The position numbers were made by a program, and so were the translations under genes. From Mucilaginibacter rubeus (GTDB lineage Bacteria; Bacteroidota; Bacteroidia; Sphingobacteriales; Sphingobacteriaceae): DNA of 64,000 nucleotides. The DNA lies in NCBI RefSeq assembly GCF_003286415.2, contig NZ_CP043450.1, positions 5,394,001-5,458,000 of the forward strand, written 5' to 3'. The notes below the pieces were generated by a model. The model saw nothing but the letters and a program-made list of their open reading frames with translations, had not been told where the DNA came from and did not search any database. Shown here one piece after another: positions 56,679-64,000 of this stretch (the stretch's first letter is position 1; each line of letters opens with the position of its first letter).

Positions 56679-57377
56679 TTAGAGTGTTCTGAGCAGGTTC
56701 TTTTTATAGCTTTCGCCGATGGGCAGTGTATGCTCTCCTTTTATAACGATCTCGTTATTGCCTATTATTTCTACAAACTTCAAATTCACGATATAGGATT
56801 TATGGGTTTGTACAAAACTGTTAAAGGGTAGTTTCTCAAGCAAGGTTTTCATGCTGGTATAAATAGTATGCACCTTGCCCGACATCATGGTAATCCTGAC
56901 ATAGTTGCTTAGCCCTTCAACATATATAATTTCATCGCAGTTAACTTTGATCACTTTTTTTGACGGACCTATTTGCAGAAATATAAAATTGCTTTCGGCG
57001 CCTACGGTTTGTGTTCTCTTTTTTGCGTACACTTTATCAAGCATCTGCAAAAAGCGATCATATGTAATTGGTTTCAGCAAAAAATCAATTGCATTAATAT
57101 CGAAAGCCTGATAAGCATACTCTTTAAAGGCTGTTGAAAAAACAACTTCCGTTTTACCTTTTACAAGTTGCGCAAATTGGATCCCCGATAAATTAGGCAT
57201 ATCGATATCCAGAAAGAGCAAATCGGGTTTTACTTCGCCTTTCATAATTTTAGAGAGCGCAAGAACGGGGTTGTTATCAGAGCCGATAAGTTTCAGATCA
57301 GGGGTCATCTCAATATAATCTGCTAATACTTCTATAGCGTGATCCTCGTCATCTAAAATAAAGCACGAAAGTTTCAT
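56679..57377 (-). CDS. LytTR-family response regulator
   Basis: 232 residues: a receiver domain (1-120; ILDDEDHAIEVL, phospho-acceptor Asp57 in LLFLDIDMPNLSG, FSTAFKEYAYQAF, LLKPITYDRF) and a LytTR DNA-binding domain (about 135-232; VIKVNCDEIIYVEGLSNYVR, FVQTHKSYIVNL, LPIGESYKKNLL). It overlaps the upstream kinase gene by four bases. Lying between the NRPS operon and the LanB/peptide locus, it is the obvious candidate regulator of either or both. Confidence 0.92.
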   Translation of the reverse strand: MKLSCFILDDEDHAIEVLADYIEMTPDLKLIGSDNNPVLALSKIMKGEVKPDLLFLDIDMPNLSGIQFAQLVKGKTEVVFSTAFKEYAYQAFDINAIDFLLKPITYDRFLQMLDKVYAKKRTQTVGAESNFIFLQIGPSKKVIKVNCDEIIYVEGLSNYVRITMMSGKVHTIYTSMKTLLEKLPFNSFVQTHKSYIVNLKFVEIIGNNEIVIKGEHTLPIGESYKKNLLRTL

Positions 57378-58402
57378 ATGTTGATTGATAAATTGACGTT
57401 ATATAGTTGGTTATGGTTATGGTCGTCTAAAGACAGTGAATAATTATCTTTTCCGAATGCTGATGTCAAACGCAATTCGGCATTATTAATACCAATTTTT
57501 GTAGAGTACTCAAGCCTGGTATTTTTTTTCAAATTACAAGTGGTAAATAAAAGCTTATCGTCGGTTATTTCAAGGTAAATGGTTGCCGGGTGTAACGCGT
57601 TAGTAAGATCCCCGTGTTTAAGCACATTTTCAACAAATGTCACCAATATCAATGGCGGGAAACGCAGGTCGCGGTGTATGACAGTTTCAAAATCAATATA
57701 AATGCCCTTATTAAACCTTAGTTTTGATATCTCGATAAGCTGGTTTATATGATCCACTTCATCCATGATATCAATTTTGCCATCCTGCCCGGTACCTCCC
57801 AATGAGTGCCTCATGATATTGGCAAGGATCATAACGCTTTGGGCAGCATCCGGCGAAGCCTTTCTGACGGTGTTATAAACAAAGTTTAAACTATTAAACA
57901 GTAAGTGCTGGTTAACTTGCGATAACAAGTAAGCGTTATCGAGCTTATAGCGTTCCCTTTCGCTTTCGAGCTGCTGGATTTTTAGCCGGTTTATATCCTT
58001 TATTTTTTCAATAAGGTATCCCACCAAACAATAAGTACTACCCAGCAATATGAAATACACCCCACGCCATACCGACCCAATGATTAACATAGCGTTCAAA
58101 TCAAACACTTCTCCGCTAAGTCCTGTACGGGCGAAAAAAGCCTTTGAAAAAATAATAAGTCCGAGGTAAACACCAAATAAAACAAGTGTAGCAGGTATCA
58201 GCAGCAGCCACCATTGTTTAAACCGATCAACAAAATAGCGGCAAACATAAACGAATGTGTAAAACAACGCTATATGTAGTATATAGTAAGGCAGGTAACC
58301 CCAAAGGTTTTTTTTTGCACCTAAAAGTATCGAAACCAACACTTCGTAGGATATAAAAATAAGCCAGGCCAGCACATGCTGCAACAATAATTTATTTCTC
58401 AT
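57374..58402 (-). CDS. LytS-type sensor histidine kinase
   Basis: 342 residues. Four membrane helices (about 8-28, 38-57, 65-88, 105-132) without a large external loop are followed by a His_kinase domain with LSQVNQHLLFNSLNFVYNT (phospho-acceptor His166; the usual PHFLFN is QHLLFN here) and an ATP-binding region FPPLILVTFVENVLKHG. It pairs with the LytTR regulator by a four-base overlap. It is transcribed away from the cysteine-free peptide gene that begins 132 bases upstream on the other strand. The stimulus is unknown. Confidence 0.9.
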   Translation of the reverse strand: MRNKLLLQHVLAWLIFISYEVLVSILLGAKKNLWGYLPYYILHIALFYTFVYVCRYFVDRFKQWWLLLIPATLVLFGVYLGLIIFSKAFFARTGLSGEVFDLNAMLIIGSVWRGVYFILLGSTYCLVGYLIEKIKDINRLKIQQLESERERYKLDNAYLLSQVNQHLLFNSLNFVYNTVRKASPDAAQSVMILANIMRHSLGGTGQDGKIDIMDEVDHINQLIEISKLRFNKGIYIDFETVIHRDLRFPPLILVTFVENVLKHGDLTNALHPATIYLEITDDKLLFTTCNLKKNTRLEYSTKIGINNAELRLTSAFGKDNYSLSLDDHNHNQLYNVNLSINI

Positions 58403-58534
58403 GAATGGTGTTTACATAGCGATTTTGGTGCTATGCATAATGGGTTAAGGGTTAGCATAGTAAGTTTATTTTAATAAAAAACTTGTGATAACATTGTGAC
58501 ATACAAACACAAAAAAACTAAAAATCAACCTACT

Positions 58535-58675
58535 ATGATCACTTCAAAAAAACTCAACATCCGCGTTAAAACAGTAGTATCTTTCAGCAGCAAAATCAAT
58601 TTTGGCGGTAATACAGATACAACAATTCCTCCAACAACTACTATCATGGAAAGCTCTGTATTTGCTAAAAAGTAA
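58535..58675 (+). CDS. Thr/Ser-rich, cysteine-free RiPP precursor peptide candidate
   Basis: A 46-codon frame (ATG at 58535, tandem TAA TAA at 58673). The N-terminal half is basic and leader-like (SKKLNIRVKTVVSF), similar to the KKLxLxKxTI pattern I associate with class I lanthipeptide leaders of Bacteroidota, and ends at a double glycine (24-25). The predicted core, residues 26-46, holds six Thr (TDTT, PPTTT) and two Ser (ESS), two Pro and a Lys-Lys end, and no Cys. Its stop is ten bases from the end of the convergent LanB gene. Dehydration of Thr/Ser by that LanB without lanthionine rings is the implied chemistry (inference). It is short and could be chance, but leader, GG, core bias and placement agree. 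Confidence 0.7.
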   Translation: MITSKKLNIRVKTVVSFSSKINFGGNTDTTIPPTTTIMESSVFAKK

Positions 58676-58684
58676 TAAGCACCG

Positions 58685-61543
58685 CTACTTGATATATATT
58701 GCACTTTTATAAAATTTAGATAACCAGTGGTGTACCATAGCTTCGTGCAGGCGATTAGATGATGTGAACAACCGGTTTAGGTGCATATGAAAAAGATCGG
58801 CCATTATATTAGTTTTCTTATTTAACGGTAATGCTTTAATATAGTCCGAAAGGCTTTCATGATAATTTCGGGCGTAGGTAGTGGCATTTAACTTATCGTA
58901 ATTATTTAAAATATATAATCTAAGAGCTTTTTCATGTTCACGGTACAATTGGTTTGATTGATGAAAAAAATTGGCTACCTCTTTGGCATCATCAGAGTTT
59001 ATCACAGCATAGTTTTTCGAAAAATCGCTCCTTTCACCTATTTTCCATTTTAAGTGTTCATATACCAAATGAACACTTAAAATGGTTAAATATAAAAATT
59101 CCGGGCTAAATAAATCAGTATCAGATAATAAATACATGCAATATTCGCTATCTGTATGAAAAACATCCTCTGCTTTAGTTATAGCCCTTACCCCATACCG
59201 CTCATATTCGGGAATATATGACTGAATTTCAATCCGTTTCACCACTCCTTTATGCTCCATTTTGTATATAGGAGCTAAGGCTTTTTGAACAGCGGCACTT
59301 ACATAACTATTGCTGAGATTGAGCCTGAAACGTATATGATAATCGGGATCATAATAATTAATATAAAACCAGCGTTCAACCCCTTTTTTTGCAAGCTTAC
59401 GCACAACCGGCAACAAATGCTCACGGAGTAATTGGTTGGCCGAGTTTGGATGGCAATAGATTTTCAAATACATCCAATCGTTCAATTGCTGAGCAGGTTG
59501 TAGTTTATTTGGCCTTATGCCGGGAAGATCGAATTTTGAATAGCTGGGTTTATCAGCATATTTAAAGGCTATAAATTGCTTTAGCCCCTCGTTACCATTG
59601 GTATTCAAAAAATTAAACTCCTGTAATACAACTGCACCTGAGGCCTGCTGCAGGCAGTCAATAAAAAACTTCGTTTCATTTTCTTTTGACAGATCGAAAA
59701 CAAGGTATTGATCAGTTTCCAATATCCTGATGTAATTGGGGATCCGAAACCGGGTTATCAGCTCATTAAGCATAGCCCGGGCCTTTTCAAATGAGCAGCC
59801 CTTAAATTTCGATATCGTTTCGCGGTCAAGCTCCCACGAGGCAGGCTCTATAACTGTATTTTTGTAAATAACAGCAGGATAATACGGAAGACCGGGGAAA
59901 TATTTTTTGAGACTAAATATGAAATTGTGTTTTACCCCTAAAAACTGCATATCACATAAAAAACGATAAACAGGCAATTCGTTTAATTTGTAATTATATG
60001 CACTGGTTAACCGGGGCATTACCCTTGCAGACAACTCCTTTGAGTAAAGCTGCAATTCGCCATTGCTGTAGCATAAATACAGATCGTTTAACGCTATTTG
60101 ATTGGCGTCATTGAATCCTATAGCTATACTATGAGGGTAAGTGTTGTTTCTGAAATTAAACTTGTTGTATTTTTCGTCGGTGCGGCAATCAATTTCAGCA
60201 AATATCACACCGGGGTTATTTTGTACCTCATGACCAGCCAGCCGCCGTGCAATTTTATCAATTTGATTGTTACTTGTAAACCTTCCTATAAGAGCGCCAC
60301 ATGCCGCCCCGCCTGCACTTTCAATAACAACCCGTTGTTTATTGTCAACCCTGAACACTACCGACAAGCCTGGCGGCATGGTGTGTTCACTACCCACAAC
60401 TTTTCCATCTACTTTTATTTCATGATCAAAAAGTTCAATATCTCCGCCTGCCTGCATCTTCTTTAACAGTAAGCTATGCACTGCCGTCCACGATGAGTTT
60501 GATAAACCGGCTTGTTTTGGGGTTGAAGATACTTGTTGTACTACCTCATTAATTTGAATACTCCCCAAGCTTTTATCATCATATCCAATCCCCATTTCCG
60601 GATCAAGAGCCTCCATTAGTGGTACCAGGCGCCTGTCGTACTGCTTTTCAAACCTTAAAATAAAGTCATTTAAAGGCTGCGGTACCTGGCTGTCTGATGC
60701 TAAAAAGCCAAGCGCAGCTAACGCGTTGTCAATGTTTTTTAAGTATCGGCTATTTAGCTGGCTTTCTGCACCATTAAACGCATTTACTAAAAAATTAACG
60801 CGTGTGTTGGCATTTGCTTGTCTGATTTGTGGTAAAATTTCGCCTAAATCGCCTTCAAAAGTATTGATCTCCTGGCTTTGAAAATTCAAGGGAGATGAGT
60901 TTTCCTTATAATAAAGTACCTGGCTTTCGATTAGCATATTTAATGCATCCTGGGCATCATCGGTACTCAAATTAAACTTCTCAGTTATAAAACTCAATAA
61001 ATCCCCAACAATTTGCGGCTTACTACAAAACTTCCATATCTTCTTTACAGCATCAGAAGCCTCAACACTTTTAACTTCCCACTTAAGTTTGCCCTCCTTA
61101 TTTTTAGAAAAGGCCAAAAACCTTATTTCATTGTTTTTTTGATAGCCAGAGCTATTAGCAACAACTATTAAATCCTTTGCATTTTCAAACTTGTTTAATG
61201 GCGCAAAAGCCTGCACACTTAGCTTAGTCAGGCTATCGACCGGTGGCGTACTATCATTGGGTTGATATTGCCAACTCCCGCTTCCTACTACGGAAAATAA
61301 GCCAAACGGCGTTGCCCTGAAATGGATCCTGTTTATATATTTCTTAAGGCTAATAATCTCCTTGCTGTTTAAAGGCAAATTTTGCGCTAACTTCTTTTCA
61401 ACTTCATTATATAAAGCTTCAGACGCCAAATTTAAAGCGTATAAAAAATGCTGATCGTTTAGATAATGTTGTAAATCTTCGGGGTTATATTGCTTTTTAT
61501 AAAACGCAGGGCATCGTTCAATGAATGAAGAATCGTAGGGCAT
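58685..61543 (-). CDS. Full-length LanB-type lantibiotic dehydratase
   Basis: 952 residues with both dehydratase halves. The glutamylation domain (about 1-650) has NRIHFRATPFGLF, giving Arg72, Arg76 and Thr78 at the spacing of NisB Arg83, Arg87 and Thr89. The elimination domain (about 690-945, SpaB_C type) has YHIRFR (Arg738, Arg740), PEYERYG (Glu779, Arg782) and FHMHLNRL (His919), matching NisB Arg784/786, Glu823/Arg826 and His961. NisB adds glutamate from Glu-tRNA to Ser/Thr and eliminates it to dehydroamino acids. No LanC, LanT or protease gene is nearby. It converges on the small Thr-rich peptide gene. Alternative: it serves the NRPS product, which has not been described for this family as far as I know. 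Confidence 0.9.
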   Translation of the reverse strand: MPYDSSFIERCPAFYKKQYNPEDLQHYLNDQHFLYALNLASEALYNEVEKKLAQNLPLNSKEIISLKKYINRIHFRATPFGLFSVVGSGSWQYQPNDSTPPVDSLTKLSVQAFAPLNKFENAKDLIVVANSSGYQKNNEIRFLAFSKNKEGKLKWEVKSVEASDAVKKIWKFCSKPQIVGDLLSFITEKFNLSTDDAQDALNMLIESQVLYYKENSSPLNFQSQEINTFEGDLGEILPQIRQANANTRVNFLVNAFNGAESQLNSRYLKNIDNALAALGFLASDSQVPQPLNDFILRFEKQYDRRLVPLMEALDPEMGIGYDDKSLGSIQINEVVQQVSSTPKQAGLSNSSWTAVHSLLLKKMQAGGDIELFDHEIKVDGKVVGSEHTMPPGLSVVFRVDNKQRVVIESAGGAACGALIGRFTSNNQIDKIARRLAGHEVQNNPGVIFAEIDCRTDEKYNKFNFRNNTYPHSIAIGFNDANQIALNDLYLCYSNGELQLYSKELSARVMPRLTSAYNYKLNELPVYRFLCDMQFLGVKHNFIFSLKKYFPGLPYYPAVIYKNTVIEPASWELDRETISKFKGCSFEKARAMLNELITRFRIPNYIRILETDQYLVFDLSKENETKFFIDCLQQASGAVVLQEFNFLNTNGNEGLKQFIAFKYADKPSYSKFDLPGIRPNKLQPAQQLNDWMYLKIYCHPNSANQLLREHLLPVVRKLAKKGVERWFYINYYDPDYHIRFRLNLSNSYVSAAVQKALAPIYKMEHKGVVKRIEIQSYIPEYERYGVRAITKAEDVFHTDSEYCMYLLSDTDLFSPEFLYLTILSVHLVYEHLKWKIGERSDFSKNYAVINSDDAKEVANFFHQSNQLYREHEKALRLYILNNYDKLNATTYARNYHESLSDYIKALPLNKKTNIMADLFHMHLNRLFTSSNRLHEAMVHHWLSKFYKSAIYIK

Positions 61544-61744
61544 AAATTGTTAAAATAAGGCTTAAAGTTTACATAATGGTGTTTAGGCGGCCAAATACTG
61601 TGTCCTGTTCGCATAGTATTTTCCTGCCTATACATAGCTATATGGCTATTTACATAATAGCATCTTTAGAAGCTTTTAAACAGGCAGGTTGGCCCTTAAA
61701 TTTATAAAAAAAACTAACGGATTTTTAACTGATCGGAGTAAAAA

Positions 61745-62248
61745 ATGGCGACAAATATTTCAACCAAATGGCATGTGGCCTATACAAAACCTAAGCATGA
61801 AAGAATAACTGCAAAGTACCTTGAAGATATGGGTGTAGATTTCCTGCTTCCGATGGAAAATACTATAAAAAATTATAATGGTCGGAAAACAAAGGTAACG
61901 CAGCCTCTTTTTCCGTCGTACATTTTTGTTAATCCCAAAAAGCCTCAAAGTTTTTATGATGTGCTTGATTTATACTCGGTGGTTAACTTTGTTAAAGTAG
62001 GGAAACAGATAGCAGAGGTGCCGCAAAAAACCATCGAAAATATTAAGATTCTTACAGTAACGCATCAAAAAATAGAACAATCGTCCGGGACTTTCAAGCC
62101 AGGCAACATTTGCCATATTAAAGAAGGAGCTTTTTCGGGCCTGAGCTGCGAGGTTGTGAGCATAGGCAAAAGAAACCTGATCTTGGTAAGGGTTGATGTT
62201 TTTCAAAGAAATCTTTTAGTGGAGCTGCAGGACACCTTATTACTGTAG
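61745..62248 (+). CDS. UpxY/NusG-family antiterminator
   Basis: 167 residues: an NGN domain (KWHVAYTKPKHERITAKYLE, then TQPLFPSYIFVNPKKP) and a C-terminal KOW-like part (FKPGNICHIKEGAFSGLSCE). Length and sequence fit the UpxY subfamily of NusG paralogues, which bind paused polymerase and help it read long operons, such as capsule loci in Bacteroides; the related LoaP does so for antibiotic operons. Here it lies beside a 35-kb NRPS operon but is transcribed the other way. There is a 201-base gap to the divergent LanB gene. Confidence 0.87.
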   Translation: MATNISTKWHVAYTKPKHERITAKYLEDMGVDFLLPMENTIKNYNGRKTKVTQPLFPSYIFVNPKKPQSFYDVLDLYSVVNFVKVGKQIAEVPQKTIENIKILTVTHQKIEQSSGTFKPGNICHIKEGAFSGLSCEVVSIGKRNLILVRVDVFQRNLLVELQDTLLL

Positions 62249-62382
62249 GGTATCGATTTGAATGATAAATTAACCCGGGAGATTATTCAGATCGCCCAAA
62301 ATATCTCAGCTGATTGACAAATGTTATAGGCTGCTTAGATTTTTTAATTTTTTTGTAACCGTTTAGTGGTAACTTATGACTA

Positions 62383-62955
62383 ATGTATATGATTGACGAT
62401 AGGGAGATAGTGGCAAACGTGCTAAAAGGCAATTATCAGGCTTTTGAATTGTTGGTAAAACAATATCAAAAACTGGTGTACTTTGTTGTTTTTAGACTGG
62501 TAAAAAATAAGGAAGATAACGAAGATATTTGCCAGGAAGTATTTATAAAGGTTTACAACAGCCTGCACCGTTTCGCGTTTGAATCAAAATTATCTACCTG
62601 GATCGCGACAATCGCATATCACACTGCTATTAACTATTTAAAAAAATATAACAAGGAAGTGCTGTCCTCATATCCTGAAGATATGGATAACTATCACTTT
62701 ACTACCGAAACACCTGAATATGAACTGGAAAAAAAGAGTGAAAGTGAATATATACATCATCTGATTATGCAGATGCCCGTTAACTATCGCACAGTGGTAA
62801 CGTTGTACCACTTAAACGAATTTTCCTGTGCCGAAATACAGGAAATTACGGGTATCCCTGAAGGGTCGATAAAAAGTTATCTATTTAGGGCGAGGCAGTT
62901 ACTTAAGGATAAAATGAAAAAAGACATTAAATTTTTGCAGAATGAAAGAAGATAA
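62383..62955 (+). CDS. ECF-family RNA polymerase sigma factor
   Basis: 190 residues: region 2 (YQAFELLVKQYQKLVYFVVF, NEDICQEVFIKVY, LSTWIATIAYHTAINYLKK) and region 4 (MPVNYRTVVTLYHLNEFS, IQEITGIPEGSIKSYLFRAR) of SigW/RpoE-type factors. ATG at 62383 or 62389. It overlaps the next gene by 14 bases. A promoter of similar design to those at 21.2-21.3 kb lies 620 bases downstream of it, before the last gene of the window, so it may drive that gene. Confidence 0.92.
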   Translation: MYMIDDREIVANVLKGNYQAFELLVKQYQKLVYFVVFRLVKNKEDNEDICQEVFIKVYNSLHRFAFESKLSTWIATIAYHTAINYLKKYNKEVLSSYPEDMDNYHFTTETPEYELEKKSESEYIHHLIMQMPVNYRTVVTLYHLNEFSCAEIQEITGIPEGSIKSYLFRARQLLKDKMKKDIKFLQNERR

Positions 62956-63361
62956 AGATAAAAGGCTTCAGCAATTAATTGAGGAAGGCCGTGAATTGCC
63001 ATTCGAAACATTTTCGGCCCCCGAAGAGGAAGACTTCTTTGCCTATCAAACCCTGTTTACTCACTTAAAAACAGAACCGGCCGAGGGACTTCCATATGCC
63101 TTCGCAAGCAAAGTAAGACGCGCTGTAGAACTACAGGCCTTGTTAAAAACCAATACGAGGTTTTATATTACAGCACTGCTTATTTTTGCATTTGTAGCCG
63201 TAACCGGTTATTTCATGCTTACCATAGTTAATAAAGAGGCCGGAAATCTGGCACTCTCAGTAATATTAAAGTACAAATGGTTACTATTAATGGGGCTGGC
63301 CACATTTATCGGGCTGCAACTATTTAACCCTTCTGTGCCGGAGAAAAACCTGGCAAAATAA
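62942..63361 (+). CDS. Membrane protein, probable anti-sigma factor
   Basis: 139 residues: a charged N-terminal cytoplasmic part (about 1-70) and two membrane helices (YITALLIFAFVAVTGYFML and WLLLMGLATFIGLQLF). It overlaps the sigma factor gene by 14 bases, the usual arrangement of a sigma/anti-sigma pair. No zinc-binding HxxxCxxC motif is present, and sequence similarity to known anti-sigma families is not evident, so the role is inferred from position and topology. Confidence 0.7.
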   Translation: MKEDKDKRLQQLIEEGRELPFETFSAPEEEDFFAYQTLFTHLKTEPAEGLPYAFASKVRRAVELQALLKTNTRFYITALLIFAFVAVTGYFMLTIVNKEAGNLALSVILKYKWLLLMGLATFIGLQLFNPSVPEKNLAK

Positions 63362-63369
63362 GAACCTGG

Positions 63370-63407
63370 TATGCCGTTTAACAAGGATCGTGTTGTTAAA
63401 CGGCATA
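63370..63407 (+). terminator. Terminator of the sigma/anti-sigma operon
   Basis: Perfect 15-bp arms (63370-63384 and 63393-63407; TATGCCGTTTAACAA and its complement) with an eight-base loop, then AATTTTCTCTTCTT. It begins nine bases after the anti-sigma stop. Confidence 0.8.
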
Positions 63408-63573
63408 AATTTTCTCTTCTTACAAAACTCAGGGGTCATCGCCATTGGGTTTAATACCACTCCATCTTCGCCCCCCAATGTTTCATATTGATCCTGTTAT
63501 CTGATCTACAAATCACCGTGCGGGCCTCAACAGAATCAACCTACCTGGAGTTTTTTAAACTAAAATAAAAAAC

Positions 63574-63603
63574 TTGCAACCCGCACGTCAAAACAACTGT
63601 CAC
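63574..63603 (+). promoter_or_regulatory. ECF-type promoter of the last gene
   Basis: TTGCAACC (63574-63581), 17 bases, then GTCAC (63599-63603), about 30 bases before the ATG at 63632 and behind an A-rich block. The design matches the two minus-strand sites at 21.2-21.3 kb. Confidence 0.45.
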
Positions 63604-63631
63604 ATCTGTAAAATAACTAAAACGCAATATC

Positions 63632-64000
63632 ATGAAAAACTACATCATGTTCCTTTTACTTGCCGGCCAAACTTTTGTAGCCGCTGCTCAGGATAACAAA
63701 TCATTGTACTTAACAAAATCGCTGTCTGGCAATGCCGTTAGTAATGTAACTGCCAAAACATCAGCTGGTAGCATTGTTGTTACCGGCAGTGCGGGACAGG
63801 CGCCTCGAATTGAAGTTTATATCAAAGCTACTAACGGTGCGGCGCTCTCTAAATCTGATATAAAAAAACGGCTCGATAACGATTATTTTTTTGATATAGA
63901 TGTTACTGGTCATAATATTAAAGTAAGCGCTAAAACCAAGCGTCAGGGTGGCAATTTTGATTGGAAAAAAGGGCTTAATATTTCTTTACGAATTTATGTA
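63632..64000 (+). CDS. Secreted protein of unknown function (partial, runs off the window)
   Basis: 123 codons are visible and the frame is open to the right edge. A signal peptide (MKNYIMFLLLAGQTFVAAAQ) is followed by beta-rich sequence (NAVSNVTAKTSAGSIVVTGS, IEVYIKATNG, HNIKVSAKTK), which recalls the DUF4097 beta-strand-repeat proteins often found beside ECF sigma operons of Bacteroidota. It follows the sigma/anti-sigma pair after a terminator and has its own ECF-like promoter, so it is probably a target of that sigma factor. Confidence 0.7.
   Translation, partial: MKNYIMFLLLAGQTFVAAAQDNKSLYLTKSLSGNAVSNVTAKTSAGSIVVTGSAGQAPRIEVYIKATNGAALSKSDIKKRLDNDYFFDIDVTGHNIKVSAKTKRQGGNFDWKKGLNISLRIYV

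Noticed and set aside
1..64000. CRISPR arrays, insertion sequences and prophage genes
   Set aside because: I saw no repeat-spacer series, transposase motif or integrase/phage structural gene anywhere in the window.

Overview
The window reads as a chromosomal segment of a Bacteroidota bacterium, most likely Sphingobacteriaceae (Mucilaginibacter or Pedobacter type; inference). The reasons are a TAnnTTTG promoter box, few Shine-Dalgarno sequences, a CarboxypepD_reg/OMP_b-brl outer membrane protein, UpxY and LytTR regulators, and a zeaxanthin-type carotenoid operon.

Layout. 1-4.2 kb: the tail of a probable bacteriophytochrome and a giant CheB-CheR-PAS-histidine kinase fusion. 4.7-5.5 kb: two decayed outer-membrane protein genes. 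5.7-6.6 kb: a DUF892 ferritin-like protein and a lone receiver. 7.1-16.3 kb: one tightly packed eleven-gene plus-strand operon, crtI-crtB-idi-crtZ-crtY-folE-SDR-flavin reductase-FAD oxidoreductase-MpaB-like-MarR, i.e. zeaxanthin synthesis plus pterin/flavin redox genes. 16.4-17.9 kb: a candidate small RNA with a perfect terminator and an acyltransferase gene broken by a nonsense codon. 18.3-21.2 kb: an outer-membrane beta-barrel protein and a small membrane protein behind two ECF-type promoters.

21.4-56.1 kb is a minus-strand nonribosomal peptide cluster. A FAAL-PCP-C-A-PCP-E protein should make an N-acyl-D-Asn (or D-Asp) starter. A five-module megasynthetase follows; as given it carries one single-base insertion and one single-base deletion that restore the frame. 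The accessory genes are two serine hydrolases of the beta-lactamase fold (one fused to a cyclic-peptide ABC exporter), a SyrP/TauD-like oxygenase, an Asp/Glu racemase, a type II thioesterase, an Sfp-type transferase, a GT2 glycosyltransferase and a free-standing condensation domain. An N-acyl-D-Asn starter together with a periplasmic peptidase-ABC transporter fusion is the hallmark of prodrug activation as in XcnG (xenocoumacin), ZmaM (zwittermicin) and ClbP (colibactin). I read the cluster as a new prodrug-type lipopeptide system in Bacteroidota, with a by-eye backbone of acyl-D-Asn | Ser - D-X - Asn - Ser - Lys/Orn-like.

56.7-61.5 kb holds a LytS/LytTR pair and then a second system: a full-length LanB-type dehydratase with all catalytic residues I can check, convergent with a 46-codon gene for a Thr/Ser-rich double-glycine peptide that contains no cysteine. 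61.7-64 kb: a UpxY/NusG-type antiterminator, an ECF sigma factor with a probable membrane anti-sigma protein, and the start of a secreted protein whose promoter matches the ECF-like sites at 21.2-21.3 kb.
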